Assembly: GCA_964480425.1 (NCBI GenBank)
Contig: CAYZPY010000068.1
Coordinates: forward strand, 1 to 12,553
From: CAYYMD01 sp964480425
Lineage (GTDB): Bacteria > Planctomycetota > Phycisphaerae > SM23-33
Direction of reading: 5' to 3'
Length of the DNA stretch: 12,553 bases
The translations under genes were made by a program, and so were the position numbers. The notes under the pieces are model-generated. The model was not told the origin of the DNA and did no database searches. It saw nothing but the letters and a program-made list of their open reading frames with translations. Shown in pieces: positions 1-7,147 of this stretch; within the stretch, counting starts at the first letter, position 1; the number at the start of each line of letters is the position of its first letter.

Positions 1-2
1 TA

Positions 3-767
3 TTCGCCGAGCAGGCAGGACCGGTGCCGTCGCGAGTTAACGGCCTGGTTTCCAGGGCCCCGCAGGGCGGCGCCGGCGGTGCAACGCCCAACGGCGAACT
101 GACCGCAAAGGCCAGGGATTTGCTGCGAGGCAAGTGGGGAATACCTATCGCTTTTTGTCTGCTTTTCATGGGGCTTAGCGCCGTCATTAGTAATGTTCCA
201 TTTCTGGGAGCTTTGGCTGCGCTTATTCTGACCGGGCCGTTGCAGTTGGGATGGGTAATCTTCTTTCTGAGTTTTTCCCGGCGCGGACCGTACGAAATCG
301 AGATGCTGTTTCGCGGTTTCAAAAATTTCGGCAACGCACTGGGAGTATATCTGCTCGTGGCGTTGTTCGTATTTCTGTGGTTTTTCATCTGCGCGCTGCC
401 GGGCGGCATTTTGGCATTGCTGATAGGGCTGGCTGCCGGCGGTGCGGCCGTGCCGGTTGCTATATTCGTGGCCGTGACGCTCGGTTACCTGCCGGGGATG
501 ATCGCCGGCGTAATCGCACAGTTGTCATATTCGCAGGCGATGTTCCTCATCGCCGACAACAGCGCGCTTGGTCCGATGGATGCGATTAATGCCAGCAGGG
601 ACTTGATGAGAGGCCACAAGGCCAAACTGTTTTTCCTTGGTCTGCGGTTTATCGGATGGGCCTTGCTGTGCATACTGACGCTGGGGATAGGATTCTTGTG
701 GCTCATGCCCTACATGGCTACGTGTTACGCCTGCTTCTACGACGACCTCCTCCCGCCGCGTAAATAA
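3..767 (+). CDS. Polytopic membrane protein, DUF975-like (5' end outside window)
   Basis: The frame is open to the window edge (FAEQAGPVPSR...) and the first in-frame candidate start is GTG at 24. That GTG has an AGGCAGGA only 3 bases upstream, too close for a normal Shine-Dalgarno, so the true start probably lies before the window. After a short polar Gly/Ala-rich head the protein is very hydrophobic, with about five to six membrane segments counted from the GTG: two near residues 38-83, two or three near 107-170, and one or two near 203-235. The C-terminal half (AMFLIADNS, DAINASRDLMRGHK, FIGWALL, GIGFLW, PY, CFYDDL) matches the pattern I associate with DUF975 integral membrane proteins, whose function is unknown. 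It ends with TAA at 765-767 and is followed by a 198-base spacer with its own promoter, so it is probably not co-transcribed with the next gene. Confidence 0.8.
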   Translation, partial: FAEQAGPVPSRVNGLVSRAPQGGAGGATPNGELTAKARDLLRGKWGIPIAFCLLFMGLSAVISNVPFLGALAALILTGPLQLGWVIFFLSFSRRGPYEIEMLFRGFKNFGNALGVYLLVALFVFLWFFICALPGGILALLIGLAAGGAAVPVAIFVAVTLGYLPGMIAGVIAQLSYSQAMFLIADNSALGPMDAINASRDLMRGHKAKLFFLGLRFIGWALLCILTLGIGFLWLMPYMATCYACFYDDLLPPRK

Positions 768-829
768 TACTACCGTTAGACGCAAATGACACGCCCCGGC
801 ACAATATGTTGGGTATCTACCGCGTATTA

Positions 830-859
830 TTTACAAATTGTAGAGTATCCTGATAAAAT
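830..859 (+). promoter_or_regulatory. Sigma-70-type promoter with extended -10
   Basis: TTTACA at 830-835 (5 of 6 consensus) is separated by 18 bases from TAAAAT at 854-859 (5 of 6), and TG at 851-852 makes it an extended -10. Transcription would begin near 866 and leave a leader of about 100 bases before the gene at 966. A second -35-like TTGACA at 863-868 has no good -10 partner. Confidence 0.55.
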
Positions 860-965
860 TCTTTGACATGCATACTTGTGCGGGATTACTTTAGACATAT
901 AAGTAACGGCATCGCGTTGCGGATAAGTTGAATATTTAGCAGCCCTTTCTTTTAAGGAGATAAAA

Positions 966-1535
966 ATGACTGAAACACCTCAAGGACCAACGCCGCAGCA
1001 GCCGGAGTCTCCCGAGGCGCCCCAGAAGCAGTCGCCGACGCAACCGCCTCAGGCCGAACAACCGCCCCAGACCGGTGAGGGCTCGGACGCCGGTATGTTG
1101 AAGAAAATGACGATGGGAGACATCTTCATCGCCGGTGGCGGATTCCTTATGTTCCTTGGCCCGATACTTCCGTGGGTTTCCGTGTCGCTGGGTCCGTTCG
1201 GCGGCGGCAGCGTAAACGGTTTCCACTCGACTCCCGGCATCTTCGTGTTCCTGATCGGCCTGGCTGCGATGGGGCTTACCGTGGCGCGCATGCTGACCAG
1301 CGGTAAAGAGCGTGTGCTGGGTATGGCGACCCTCGCCGGCAGCGCGCTGGCGGTGCTGCTGTGTATCATTGACATGATCCGCGCCTCGGATTCCGGACCG
1401 ATGGGAGCTTCTACCGGTCCCGGCGTGGGACTGTTCTTCGCGCTTATAGGGGCGCTGGCGGCCGGCTTCGGCGCGCTGGGTATCGTTCTGGATAAGCCCT
1501 GGACACAGTTCCTCCAGCGGAAACTGACGTCGTAG
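966..1535 (+). CDS. Small four-helix membrane protein with Pro/Gln-rich N-terminus
   Basis: The start ATG is fixed by AAGGAG at 954-959, six bases upstream. The 189-residue product begins with a disordered, Pro/Gln-rich stretch (about residues 5-36). Four hydrophobic segments follow at roughly 53-75, 91-110, 117-138 and 154-177. The first ends in a GPILPWVSV motif followed by a Gly-rich turn and VNGFHSTPG, a pattern seen in many small uncharacterised bacterial membrane proteins. I see no catalytic motif, signal peptidase site or metal-binding cluster, so no function is proposed. The polar head most likely stays in the cytoplasm. The gene has its own promoter at 830-859 and a 98-base gap before mnmG, which has a separate promoter. 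Confidence 0.78.
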   Translation: MTETPQGPTPQQPESPEAPQKQSPTQPPQAEQPPQTGEGSDAGMLKKMTMGDIFIAGGGFLMFLGPILPWVSVSLGPFGGGSVNGFHSTPGIFVFLIGLAAMGLTVARMLTSGKERVLGMATLAGSALAVLLCIIDMIRASDSGPMGASTGPGVGLFFALIGALAAGFGALGIVLDKPWTQFLQRKLTS

Positions 1536-1619
1536 CCGCGGGCGAACGACGCTGTTGTTGCAGACCAAAAGGTGGGAGCAGTCGGCATGTCACTGCGGCT
1601 GAATAACTGTGGAAGTTAT

Positions 1620-1634
1620 GTTAAAATCTCGTCA
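1620..1634 (+). promoter_or_regulatory. Extended -10 of mnmG, placed for leaderless transcription
   Basis: TG-T-TAAAAT (TG at 1619-1620, TAAAAT at 1622-1627) ends six bases before the mnmG ATG at 1634, so transcription should start at or within a base or two of the start codon. The -35 region at 1599-1604 (CTGAAT) is poor, as expected for an extended -10 promoter. No Shine-Dalgarno sequence precedes the ATG, which fits a leaderless message. Confidence 0.5.
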
Positions 1635-3514
1635 TGGACCGGGATTTTGACGTTGTTGTGGTGGGGGGCGGGCACGCGGGCGCCGAGGCGGCGCACGCGG
1701 CGGCGCGCCTTGGCGCGCGGACCGCGCTTGTAACGCTAATTCCCGAGACCATCGCCCAGATGTCGTGCAACCCGGCCATCGGGGGCATCGGCAAGGGGCA
1801 GATAGTCCGCGAGGTGGACGCCCTTGGCGGGCTGATGGGACTGGGGGCCGACGCCACGGGCATCCAGTTCCGCATGCTAAACCGCTCCAAGGGACCGGCC
1901 GTGTGGGGACCGCGATGCCAGTGCGACCGGCACGCCTACTCTGCCTGGATGCGAAACGTCCTGCAAAACACGCCAAATCTCACAATTATCGCCGGCGAAG
2001 CCACGGGTATTCTTACCGAAAAAAGGCGTGTAATCGGTGTCGGAGTCGCGTGCGAAAAATCCGAAATCCGAAACCATAAATCCGAAATTATCCGCTGCAA
2101 CGCATTGGTCGTCACCGCCGGGACGTTTCTCAACGGCCTGATGCACATGGGCGAGCGGCAGTGGTCCGGCGGGCGATACGACGAGCCACCCGCGGCGCGC
2201 CTCAGCGAGTCGCTACGCAAATGCGGGCTGGATCTTGGTCGCCTCAAGACCGGCACGTGCCCGCGGGTCGCGCGCGAGACTGTCGATTATTCAAAGTGCA
2301 CGCGCCAGGACGGCGACGAGAAACCGACGCCGTTTTCGTTCATGAACGACCGGCTCGAGGTGGAGCAGGTACCATGCTGGCTGACGAGCACCACGCCGCA
2401 GATTCACCAGGCCGTCAAAAACAACCTTCACCGGGCGCCGATGTACAGCGGGCAGATAAAGACGACCGGTCCGAGGTACTGCCCATCGTTCGAGACGAAG
2501 ATCGTCCGCTTCCCCCACAAGCAATCGCACCAGGTTTTCCTCGAGCCGGAGGGAAGGGACACCAACTGGGTATACTGCAACGGCATCCCCACGTCGCTAC
2601 CGGTGGATGTGCAGGAATACATGGTGCAAAACATACCCGGTCTGGAGCGGGCCCGGGTGCTGCGCTGGGGTTACGCCATCGAGTACGATTACGTCCCGCC
2701 CACGCAGTTGAAGCCGTCGCTGGAAACCAAGGCGGTGGAAGGGCTTTTCCTTGCCGGGCAGATAAACGGCACGACCGGCTACGAAGAGGCAGCGGGGCAG
2801 GGCATTCTGGCCGGGGCGAATGCGGTGATGTTCATTCGTCGCCGCACGCCCCTTATACTTCGCCGCGACCAGGCGTACATCGGCGTGATGGTGGATGACC
2901 TTGTGACCAAGGGCGTGCTGGAGCCGTACCGCATGTTCACCAGCCGCGCCGAGCACCGCCTGCGCCTGCGTGCCGACAACGCCGACAGGCGCCTGACGCA
3001 GATCGCCCGCCACGCCGGGCTGGTTTGCGACGAGAGGTGGCGGAAATTCGCCGCCAAGCGCCGCGCCGCATCACGCACCAAAACGCTGCTGGAAACCACA
3101 CATGCAGATGGCAAGACGCTGGCGGAGATGCTCCGTCGCCAGGGGGCCACCATAGATACTGTCATCGAATCGGCCCCGCCCGCCGTTGCGACGGAATTAA
3201 AATCGCTTCGTGACCGGCACCCCCACGCGGCGGCGACAGTAGCAAACGACGCGCGATACGCCGGGTATCTGGACCGACAGGACCAGGCGCTTCGGCGACT
3301 TAGGGACCTTGAGAATAAACTGATTCCCGAGGACATCGACTACGGCGCGATAAGCCACCTTCGCCACGAGGCGCGCCAGCGACTGGACCAAATCCGCCCA
3401 CGCTCGCTGGGACAAGCCCTTCGAATCAGCGGAATCACGCCCTCTGACATAACGGTCCTGGCGGTCCGCCTGGCGGGAAAATCATCCCGTTCGGGCGGGC
3501 AAGGGGCGTTTTGA
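1634..3514 (+). CDS. mnmG: tRNA uridine-5-carboxymethylaminomethyl(34) synthesis enzyme MnmG (GidA)
   Basis: MnmG is the FAD-dependent partner of MnmE. The complex installs the (carboxymethyl)aminomethyl group on wobble U34 of certain tRNAs, using methylene-tetrahydrofolate, and acts in the cytoplasm. The 626 residues match the usual length (about 630). Visible landmarks are the FAD-binding GGGHAG at residues 11-16, MSCNPAIGG with C45, GPRYCPSFETK from residue 279 with C283 (the two cysteines correspond to C47 and C277 of the E. coli enzyme), AGQINGTTGYEEAAGQG from residue 374, a Tyr/Arg-rich TSRAEHRLRLR stretch, and the helical C-terminal MnmE-binding region ending GALRISG-like (QALRISGIT). 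Oddity: residues 142-154 (KSEIRNHKSEIIR) come from a 7-base tandem repeat inserted in frame just before the conserved VVTAGTFL segment. No mnmE is in the window. Confidence 0.98.
   Translation: MDRDFDVVVVGGGHAGAEAAHAAARLGARTALVTLIPETIAQMSCNPAIGGIGKGQIVREVDALGGLMGLGADATGIQFRMLNRSKGPAVWGPRCQCDRHAYSAWMRNVLQNTPNLTIIAGEATGILTEKRRVIGVGVACEKSEIRNHKSEIIRCNALVVTAGTFLNGLMHMGERQWSGGRYDEPPAARLSESLRKCGLDLGRLKTGTCPRVARETVDYSKCTRQDGDEKPTPFSFMNDRLEVEQVPCWLTSTTPQIHQAVKNNLHRAPMYSGQIKTTGPRYCPSFETKIVRFPHKQSHQVFLEPEGRDTNWVYCNGIPTSLPVDVQEYMVQNIPGLERARVLRWGYAIEYDYVPPTQLKPSLETKAVEGLFLAGQINGTTGYEEAAGQGILAGANAVMFIRRRTPLILRRDQAYIGVMVDDLVTKGVLEPYRMFTSRAEHRLRLRADNADRRLTQIARHAGLVCDERWRKFAAKRRAASRTKTLLETTHADGKTLAEMLRRQGATIDTVIESAPPAVATELKSLRDRHPHAAATVANDARYAGYLDRQDQALRRLRDLENKLIPEDIDYGAISHLRHEARQRLDQIRPRSLGQALRISGITPSDITVLAVRLAGKSSRSGGQGAF
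2057..2091 (+). repeat. Five-unit heptanucleotide repeat (AAATCCG) inside mnmG
   Basis: Five 7-base units run in phase: AAATCCG, AAATCCG, AAACCAT, AAATCCG, AAATTAT. They are read as K-S-E-I-R-N-H-K-S-E-I-I. The stretch is much more AT-rich than the flanking gene and falls where homologues have a short surface turn. Tandem AAATCCG heptads encoding KSEIRNP-like peptides are, from memory, frequent as intergenic filler in planctomycete and other environmental genomes; I could not check this. Confidence 0.75.
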
Positions 3515-3703
3515 GACGCCGAGTGTCAAGGAAATATCCTTCTTAATAAAATTTAAATTAGGTAACCTGTAATGTATAGGTAAATATCTTTGTGTCTTAA
3601 ACAGGAGGATATTTTAAAAAATTATCGCCGAGCCGAAATCGTAGTTTTTGTAAGATTCTGATATTGATGAGAATATAAAAATTTTCACAAATAATCAATA
3701 TTT
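3515..3703 (+). other. AT-rich spacer between mnmG and flgM
   Basis: No coding region is supported here. Weak hairpins follow mnmG: GGCGT/ACGCC at 3505-3520, overlapping the stop codon, and AAGGA/TCCTT at 3529-3542. The second is followed only by a mixed AT tract, so neither is a convincing terminator. AGGAGG at 3603-3608 looks like a strong ribosome binding site but no start codon follows at a suitable distance. Confidence 0.5.
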
Positions 3704-3731
3704 TAAGACTCTCTAATCAACTCGCCGATAA
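3704..3731 (+). promoter_or_regulatory. Predicted sigma-28 (FliA) promoter of flgM
   Basis: GCCGATAA at 3724-3731 is an exact match to the FliA -10 consensus. TAAG at 3704-3707 stands 16 bases upstream as a 3-of-4 match to the TAAA -35 core, whose usual spacing is 15-16. Its position upstream of the anti-sigma-28 gene fits the known late-class flagellar control of flgM in enterobacteria. The start of transcription would be near 3738. Confidence 0.6.
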
Positions 3732-3764
3732 CGCCGAGGTAATAATGCTGTGGAGAGCAATCGC

Positions 3765-3782
3765 GGACCAGTATATAGGTCC
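3765..3782 (+). other. Hairpin in the flgM leader
   Basis: GGACC (3765-3769) and GGTCC (3778-3782) pair around the 8-base loop AGTATATA, 22 bases before the preferred flgM start. It could affect access to the start, which has no good Shine-Dalgarno of its own. The stem is only 5 bp, so this is tentative. Confidence 0.3.
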
Positions 3783-3804
3783 TGCAAGAGTTCGGGTACA
3801 CACT

Positions 3805-4098
3805 ATGAACGACATCAACGAAATATCGCAAATCCAGCCGCCACTCGCTCCCAGGAACGTCGAGGCCGCCGACAGCATCTCATCCGCGGCGGGCGCGGAG
3901 GGTCCGCTGGAGGTATCAGACGTTGTGGAGATTTCGGAAGCGGCCCGCCTCGCAGCGGAAGTGCAGTCTATTCCGGAAGTTAGAACGGAATTAATCGAGC
4001 GCGTGCGAGCGGAGATCGCATCCGGCGATTACGAGACACCTGCGCGCCTGGAGGTGGCTGTGACACGTCTGCTGGACGACCTCATGCCGATGCTATAA
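3805..4098 (+). CDS. flgM: Anti-sigma-28 factor FlgM
   Basis: FlgM binds and inhibits the flagellar sigma factor FliA and is released when secreted through the finished hook-basal body. The 97-residue product has a polar, disordered N-terminal half. It ends in the FlgM core: VVEISEAARLAAEVQSI, then PEVRTELIERVRAEIASGDYETPARLEVAVTRLL in family order (SEAA..., IPEVR..., V..IRxxIxxGxY, then a helix). Length is typical (about 90-100). I chose ATG 3805 because the protein then begins MNDINEIS, like other FlgM proteins. The alternative ATG 3745 has a good GAGGT but would lie almost at the 5' end of a transcript from the sigma-28 promoter. The gene stands alone, with no other flagellar gene in the window. 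Confidence 0.85.
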   Translation: MNDINEISQIQPPLAPRNVEAADSISSAAGAEGPLEVSDVVEISEAARLAAEVQSIPEVRTELIERVRAEIASGDYETPARLEVAVTRLLDDLMPML

Positions 4099-4319
4099 AA
4101 ATATAGGCGGGGTAATGGGGATTAATCGGGGCCGATGCGCCGCCGGTACATCAGAATTTATCTATTTTCCGCTTCCTCTCTGTCCTGCCAAATGTTAAAC
4201 TACATAGGGGTTGGAAAAGATAACGAATGGGTAAACTATATATTGCAATTTGTTATATTTACGCGGAAAATACTGCCGGTCGGTTCTTCGGCGCCGTGGA
4301 ATAGCAAGGAGTGTTTACA
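4099..4319 (+). other. Spacer upstream of the signalling cluster
   Basis: There is no supported gene. A 62-codon open frame from 4135 has neither recognisable similarity nor a ribosome binding site. The AT-rich part at 4185-4262 probably carries the promoter of the next operon (TTGGAA at 4211, TATATA at 4237), but the 20-base spacing is poor and I do not call it. AAGGAG at 4306-4311 is the ribosome binding site of the next gene. Confidence 0.45.
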
Positions 4320-4889
4320 GTGAAGCACAAGAGCGTATATACCACCGGTGAGGCGGCCCAGATTTGCGGGCTTTCGCAACAGACGATAATACGGTGTTTC
4401 GACAACGGTCAGCTGGAGGGCTTCAAGGTTCCCGGAAGCAAGTTTCGGCGGATACCCCGCTCGTCCCTGCTGAAGTTCATGAAAGAGCATAATATTCCGA
4501 TGGAGGGCTTCGAGGACGATCACATTCGCGTGCTGGTGGTGGACGACGATCCGGAAATTGTCGAGCTTTTCACAGACGTGCTCAAAAGCGACGGGCGTTT
4601 CGAGGTGAAAACCGCGAGCACCGGTTATGATGCGGGCATAGAAACGCAGCAGTTCATGCCCGACGTGGTGATCCTCGATTACCTCCTTCCGGACGTTAAC
4701 GGAAACGTCGTGTGCAAGACCATTAAGGACAACCCGGAACTGTCGCACATCAAGATATTGATAATTTCCGGCGTGGTGAACCGCAGCGAAGTGGACGAAC
4801 TTATGAAGGCAGGCGCTGATGAGTTTATCAAGAAACCCTTTAACATAGAAAATGTCGTCAAGACGATCACGCGGCTGGCGCGAGGCTGA
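4320..4889 (+). CDS. HTH-receiver protein with inverted domain order (N-terminal excisionase/BldC-type HTH, C-terminal REC)
   Basis: This is a DNA-binding response regulator of 189 residues. GTG 4320 is preferred because AAGGAG at 4306-4311 sits 8 bases upstream; the earlier in-frame GTG at 4311 overlaps that site. Residues about 6-60 form a MerR/excisionase-like HTH (YTTGEAAQICGLSQQTIIRCFDNGQL, then the wing VPGSKFRRIPRSSLLKFM). Residues about 69-187 are a receiver domain with acidic pocket D75-D77, phospho-acceptor D120 in VILDYLLPDVNG, the conserved S150 in IISG, and Lys at 171-172 before PF. Most response regulators carry REC first, so this order is reversed. It lies 41 bases upstream of a histidine kinase, the likely phosphate donor. 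Target promoters are unknown. Confidence 0.93.
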   Translation: MKHKSVYTTGEAAQICGLSQQTIIRCFDNGQLEGFKVPGSKFRRIPRSSLLKFMKEHNIPMEGFEDDHIRVLVVDDDPEIVELFTDVLKSDGRFEVKTASTGYDAGIETQQFMPDVVILDYLLPDVNGNVVCKTIKDNPELSHIKILIISGVVNRSEVDELMKAGADEFIKKPFNIENVVKTITRLARG

Positions 4890-4930
4890 CCGGCGTGCGC
4901 GCATGCGGGCGGGGATTGTCGTGACGGTAA

Positions 4931-7144
4931 GTGAGGATAGTGGCCAGGAGGACACGCACAGACTGGGTGGGGGCGATGCTTGCGGGAGTTCGGAACATTC
5001 CGTGCTGGCCGCCGGTACTGGAGCGCCTGACGGCATCAATCCGCTCGTCGCTAAACCTTCCGCCTCAACGTCGAGGCGTGGAGAACCTGGGACCGATAAT
5101 TGCGTCCGACGCCGCCATCGCCGCCTGCGTGCTGGGTGCGAGCAATCGGTTGCCCGGGCGCGAAGTTTGCGACTTAAACCTTGCCGCCGGGAGAATCGGA
5201 TTTGAGCGGCTGAGTTCGACGGTTCTGTCGGTGCGGGCGCTGAGGGGCGACGAGATGTCGCAGTGGGATTACGGGGAGTATGTCAAAATCGCCTTGATGC
5301 GCGCCACTGCGGCGGAGATGCTGGCGGGAGCTTCGTGTGGGGGCGGCATAACCCGCGGCGACGCCTACACGTGCGGGTTGTTGAGCGACATAGGGCGACG
5401 CGCGCTTGCCTGGCTGATGCCAAAGGCATACCGACGCGCCGCGGAGGTCGCCCGAAGGGGCAACAGGGACATTTGCGAGGTTGAGCGCGACGTAATCGGG
5501 ACCGACCACACCGTCGTCGGCAGGCGTCTGGCCCGGTTATGGCGCCTGGGCGACGTGCTGCACGACGTGATCTGGCTGCACCGCCAGCCCGTCGAGGCGA
5601 TACCGGGCGAACTGGCGCATCGCAATCTTATCATACTGATAAAACTCGCAGACGCCGTCGCAAGCGCACGATCGGGTGTTTATCCGCGCCCGACGCCGGG
5701 CGAAGCCGAGCGGCGTCGTCTGGCCGAACATCTGAACATTTCCACCCAGGCGCTGGACGAAGTACGGCGGAACCTGGCGGATAAGCCCGGTTCCGTCGAG
5801 GCGGATGTCGTCGGTAGCGAGCGGTCCGGCGCCGACGAAATTCAGGCCCGGGCGTGTGAATGTCTGGCCGAGATAAACCTCTCGCTGCTGGAGGGGAAGT
5901 GCGCGCTGGCCGGCGAGGCGGAATCGCTCAAAGCCGCGCGGGAGTTCACCGCCCGTGCGGGCGAGGCGACCGACCTGGTTCAGGTACTCCAGACGATAGC
6001 CCGTGCGTTCGCCTCGGCGTGCGGGGCAGTGGAACAGCCGGCGGGCGCCTACGCGATTCTGCCCGGCATGAGACACGTCATAATGGCGCGCCTTGAGAGC
6101 AGCGGGCAGGTGTCTTACCGCAGTGTTGAAGTGAAGGAAACGCTCCTCCACGAGGACGGGATCGGCGCCGGTCGGGGGGACAAGTCCGAAATACCGCCCG
6201 GTTTGCACGAGGCGCTGGGGTGGCTCGCAGCGCCGGGATGCCGACATCGGGCGCTTTATGGCGGCGGGTTTCAGGCGGGGGGCGTTTTTTACCGAGCGGG
6301 CGATGAGCCCGCCGAGCAGTCGCTTGCGCCGCTGGCGGAGTCGGCAGGGTTAGTGCTCGCCCTGGTGGTCCGCTACGAACGTGCGGCGACCATAGGAGAG
6401 TCCCTGTCGGGAGCGACGGCGTCTCTGTCGGCGCAGCAGCAGGACGTCGCCGCAAAAAAGACGCTCCGCGCGATAGGGCGGATGGCCGCCGGTGCGGGTC
6501 ACGAACTCAACAACCCGCTTGCAGTGGTGGTCGGAAGGGCGCAGATGCTCGCCCAGCGCGCCTCTACGCAGGAAGACCGCGCCGCCGCCGAGCAGATAAT
6601 AAAAAAGGCCGGGCAGGTAAGCGACATCATATCGGCCTTGATGGATTTCGCCTCTCCTGCTGCGCCGCGGTTTACTACCGTTGCGCCGCGGGCCCTGTTG
6701 GAAGATGCCCTGGAACGGTTCCGAAATTCAGGGCATCCTCAAGCCGCGGATTTAAATGCCGATATAGAGGTTGGTAGCGAGGTCCCCCCGGTTCGCGCCG
6801 ACCGAGACCAGATGCTTACGGTTCTCAAGGAGTTGTTGGTCAATGCGGCCCGGGCAGGGCGGGACGCCGGCGAACTGCGGGTCAGTTTGTCGGCCCGGTA
6901 CGACGAGCTGTCCGATGCGGTTCTGATAGCGGTTTGCGATAACGGACGCGGCATGGCGCCCGAAACGGCAGAGGATGTTTTTGTTCCGTTCCTGTCCGAG
7001 AGCCGCGCCGGTCGGCGACGAGGCATGGGTCTGGCGATGGCCAAGAGATACGTTGAAAACAACGGGGGGGAAATATGGATCACGACGGTTCCGGGTGAGG
7101 GGACCGGCGTTTATATTCGCCTGCCGGCAGGTAAAAAGGAGTGA
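4931..7144 (+). CDS. Soluble HDOD-GAF-type sensor histidine kinase
   Basis: The 737-residue product has no membrane segment, so it senses a cytoplasmic signal. Residues about 15-230 form an HDOD domain (IPCWPPVLERL, IIASDAAIAACVLGASN, GLLSDIGRRAL, VIGTDHTVVGRRLARLW, VIWLHRQPV). The usual HD pair is SD here (D153), so hydrolase activity is unlikely. About 320-480 is a divergent GAF-like region. The kinase core follows: H-box GHELNNPL with H524, N-box KELLVNAA with N638, G1 DNGRGM at D670, F-box region VFVPF, and G2 GMGLAMAK at G698. The start is uncertain: GTG 4931 has a weak site, while GTG 4967 and ATG 4976 (giving MLAGVRNIP) follow AGGAGG at 4946-4951 at rather long spacing. It is co-linear with both receiver genes, and its stop is 3 bases before the next ATG. 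Confidence 0.93.
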   Translation: MRIVARRTRTDWVGAMLAGVRNIPCWPPVLERLTASIRSSLNLPPQRRGVENLGPIIASDAAIAACVLGASNRLPGREVCDLNLAAGRIGFERLSSTVLSVRALRGDEMSQWDYGEYVKIALMRATAAEMLAGASCGGGITRGDAYTCGLLSDIGRRALAWLMPKAYRRAAEVARRGNRDICEVERDVIGTDHTVVGRRLARLWRLGDVLHDVIWLHRQPVEAIPGELAHRNLIILIKLADAVASARSGVYPRPTPGEAERRRLAEHLNISTQALDEVRRNLADKPGSVEADVVGSERSGADEIQARACECLAEINLSLLEGKCALAGEAESLKAAREFTARAGEATDLVQVLQTIARAFASACGAVEQPAGAYAILPGMRHVIMARLESSGQVSYRSVEVKETLLHEDGIGAGRGDKSEIPPGLHEALGWLAAPGCRHRALYGGGFQAGGVFYRAGDEPAEQSLAPLAESAGLVLALVVRYERAATIGESLSGATASLSAQQQDVAAKKTLRAIGRMAAGAGHELNNPLAVVVGRAQMLAQRASTQEDRAAAEQIIKKAGQVSDIISALMDFASPAAPRFTTVAPRALLEDALERFRNSGHPQAADLNADIEVGSEVPPVRADRDQMLTVLKELLVNAARAGRDAGELRVSLSARYDELSDAVLIAVCDNGRGMAPETAEDVFVPFLSESRAGRRRGMGLAMAKRYVENNGGEIWITTVPGEGTGVYIRLPAGKKE

Positions 7145-7147
7145 GTG

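Noticed and set aside
4135..4323. 62-codon open frame before the HTH-receiver gene
   Set aside because: It has no ribosome binding site or recognisable motif, is AT-rich like a spacer, and overlaps the start of the real gene.
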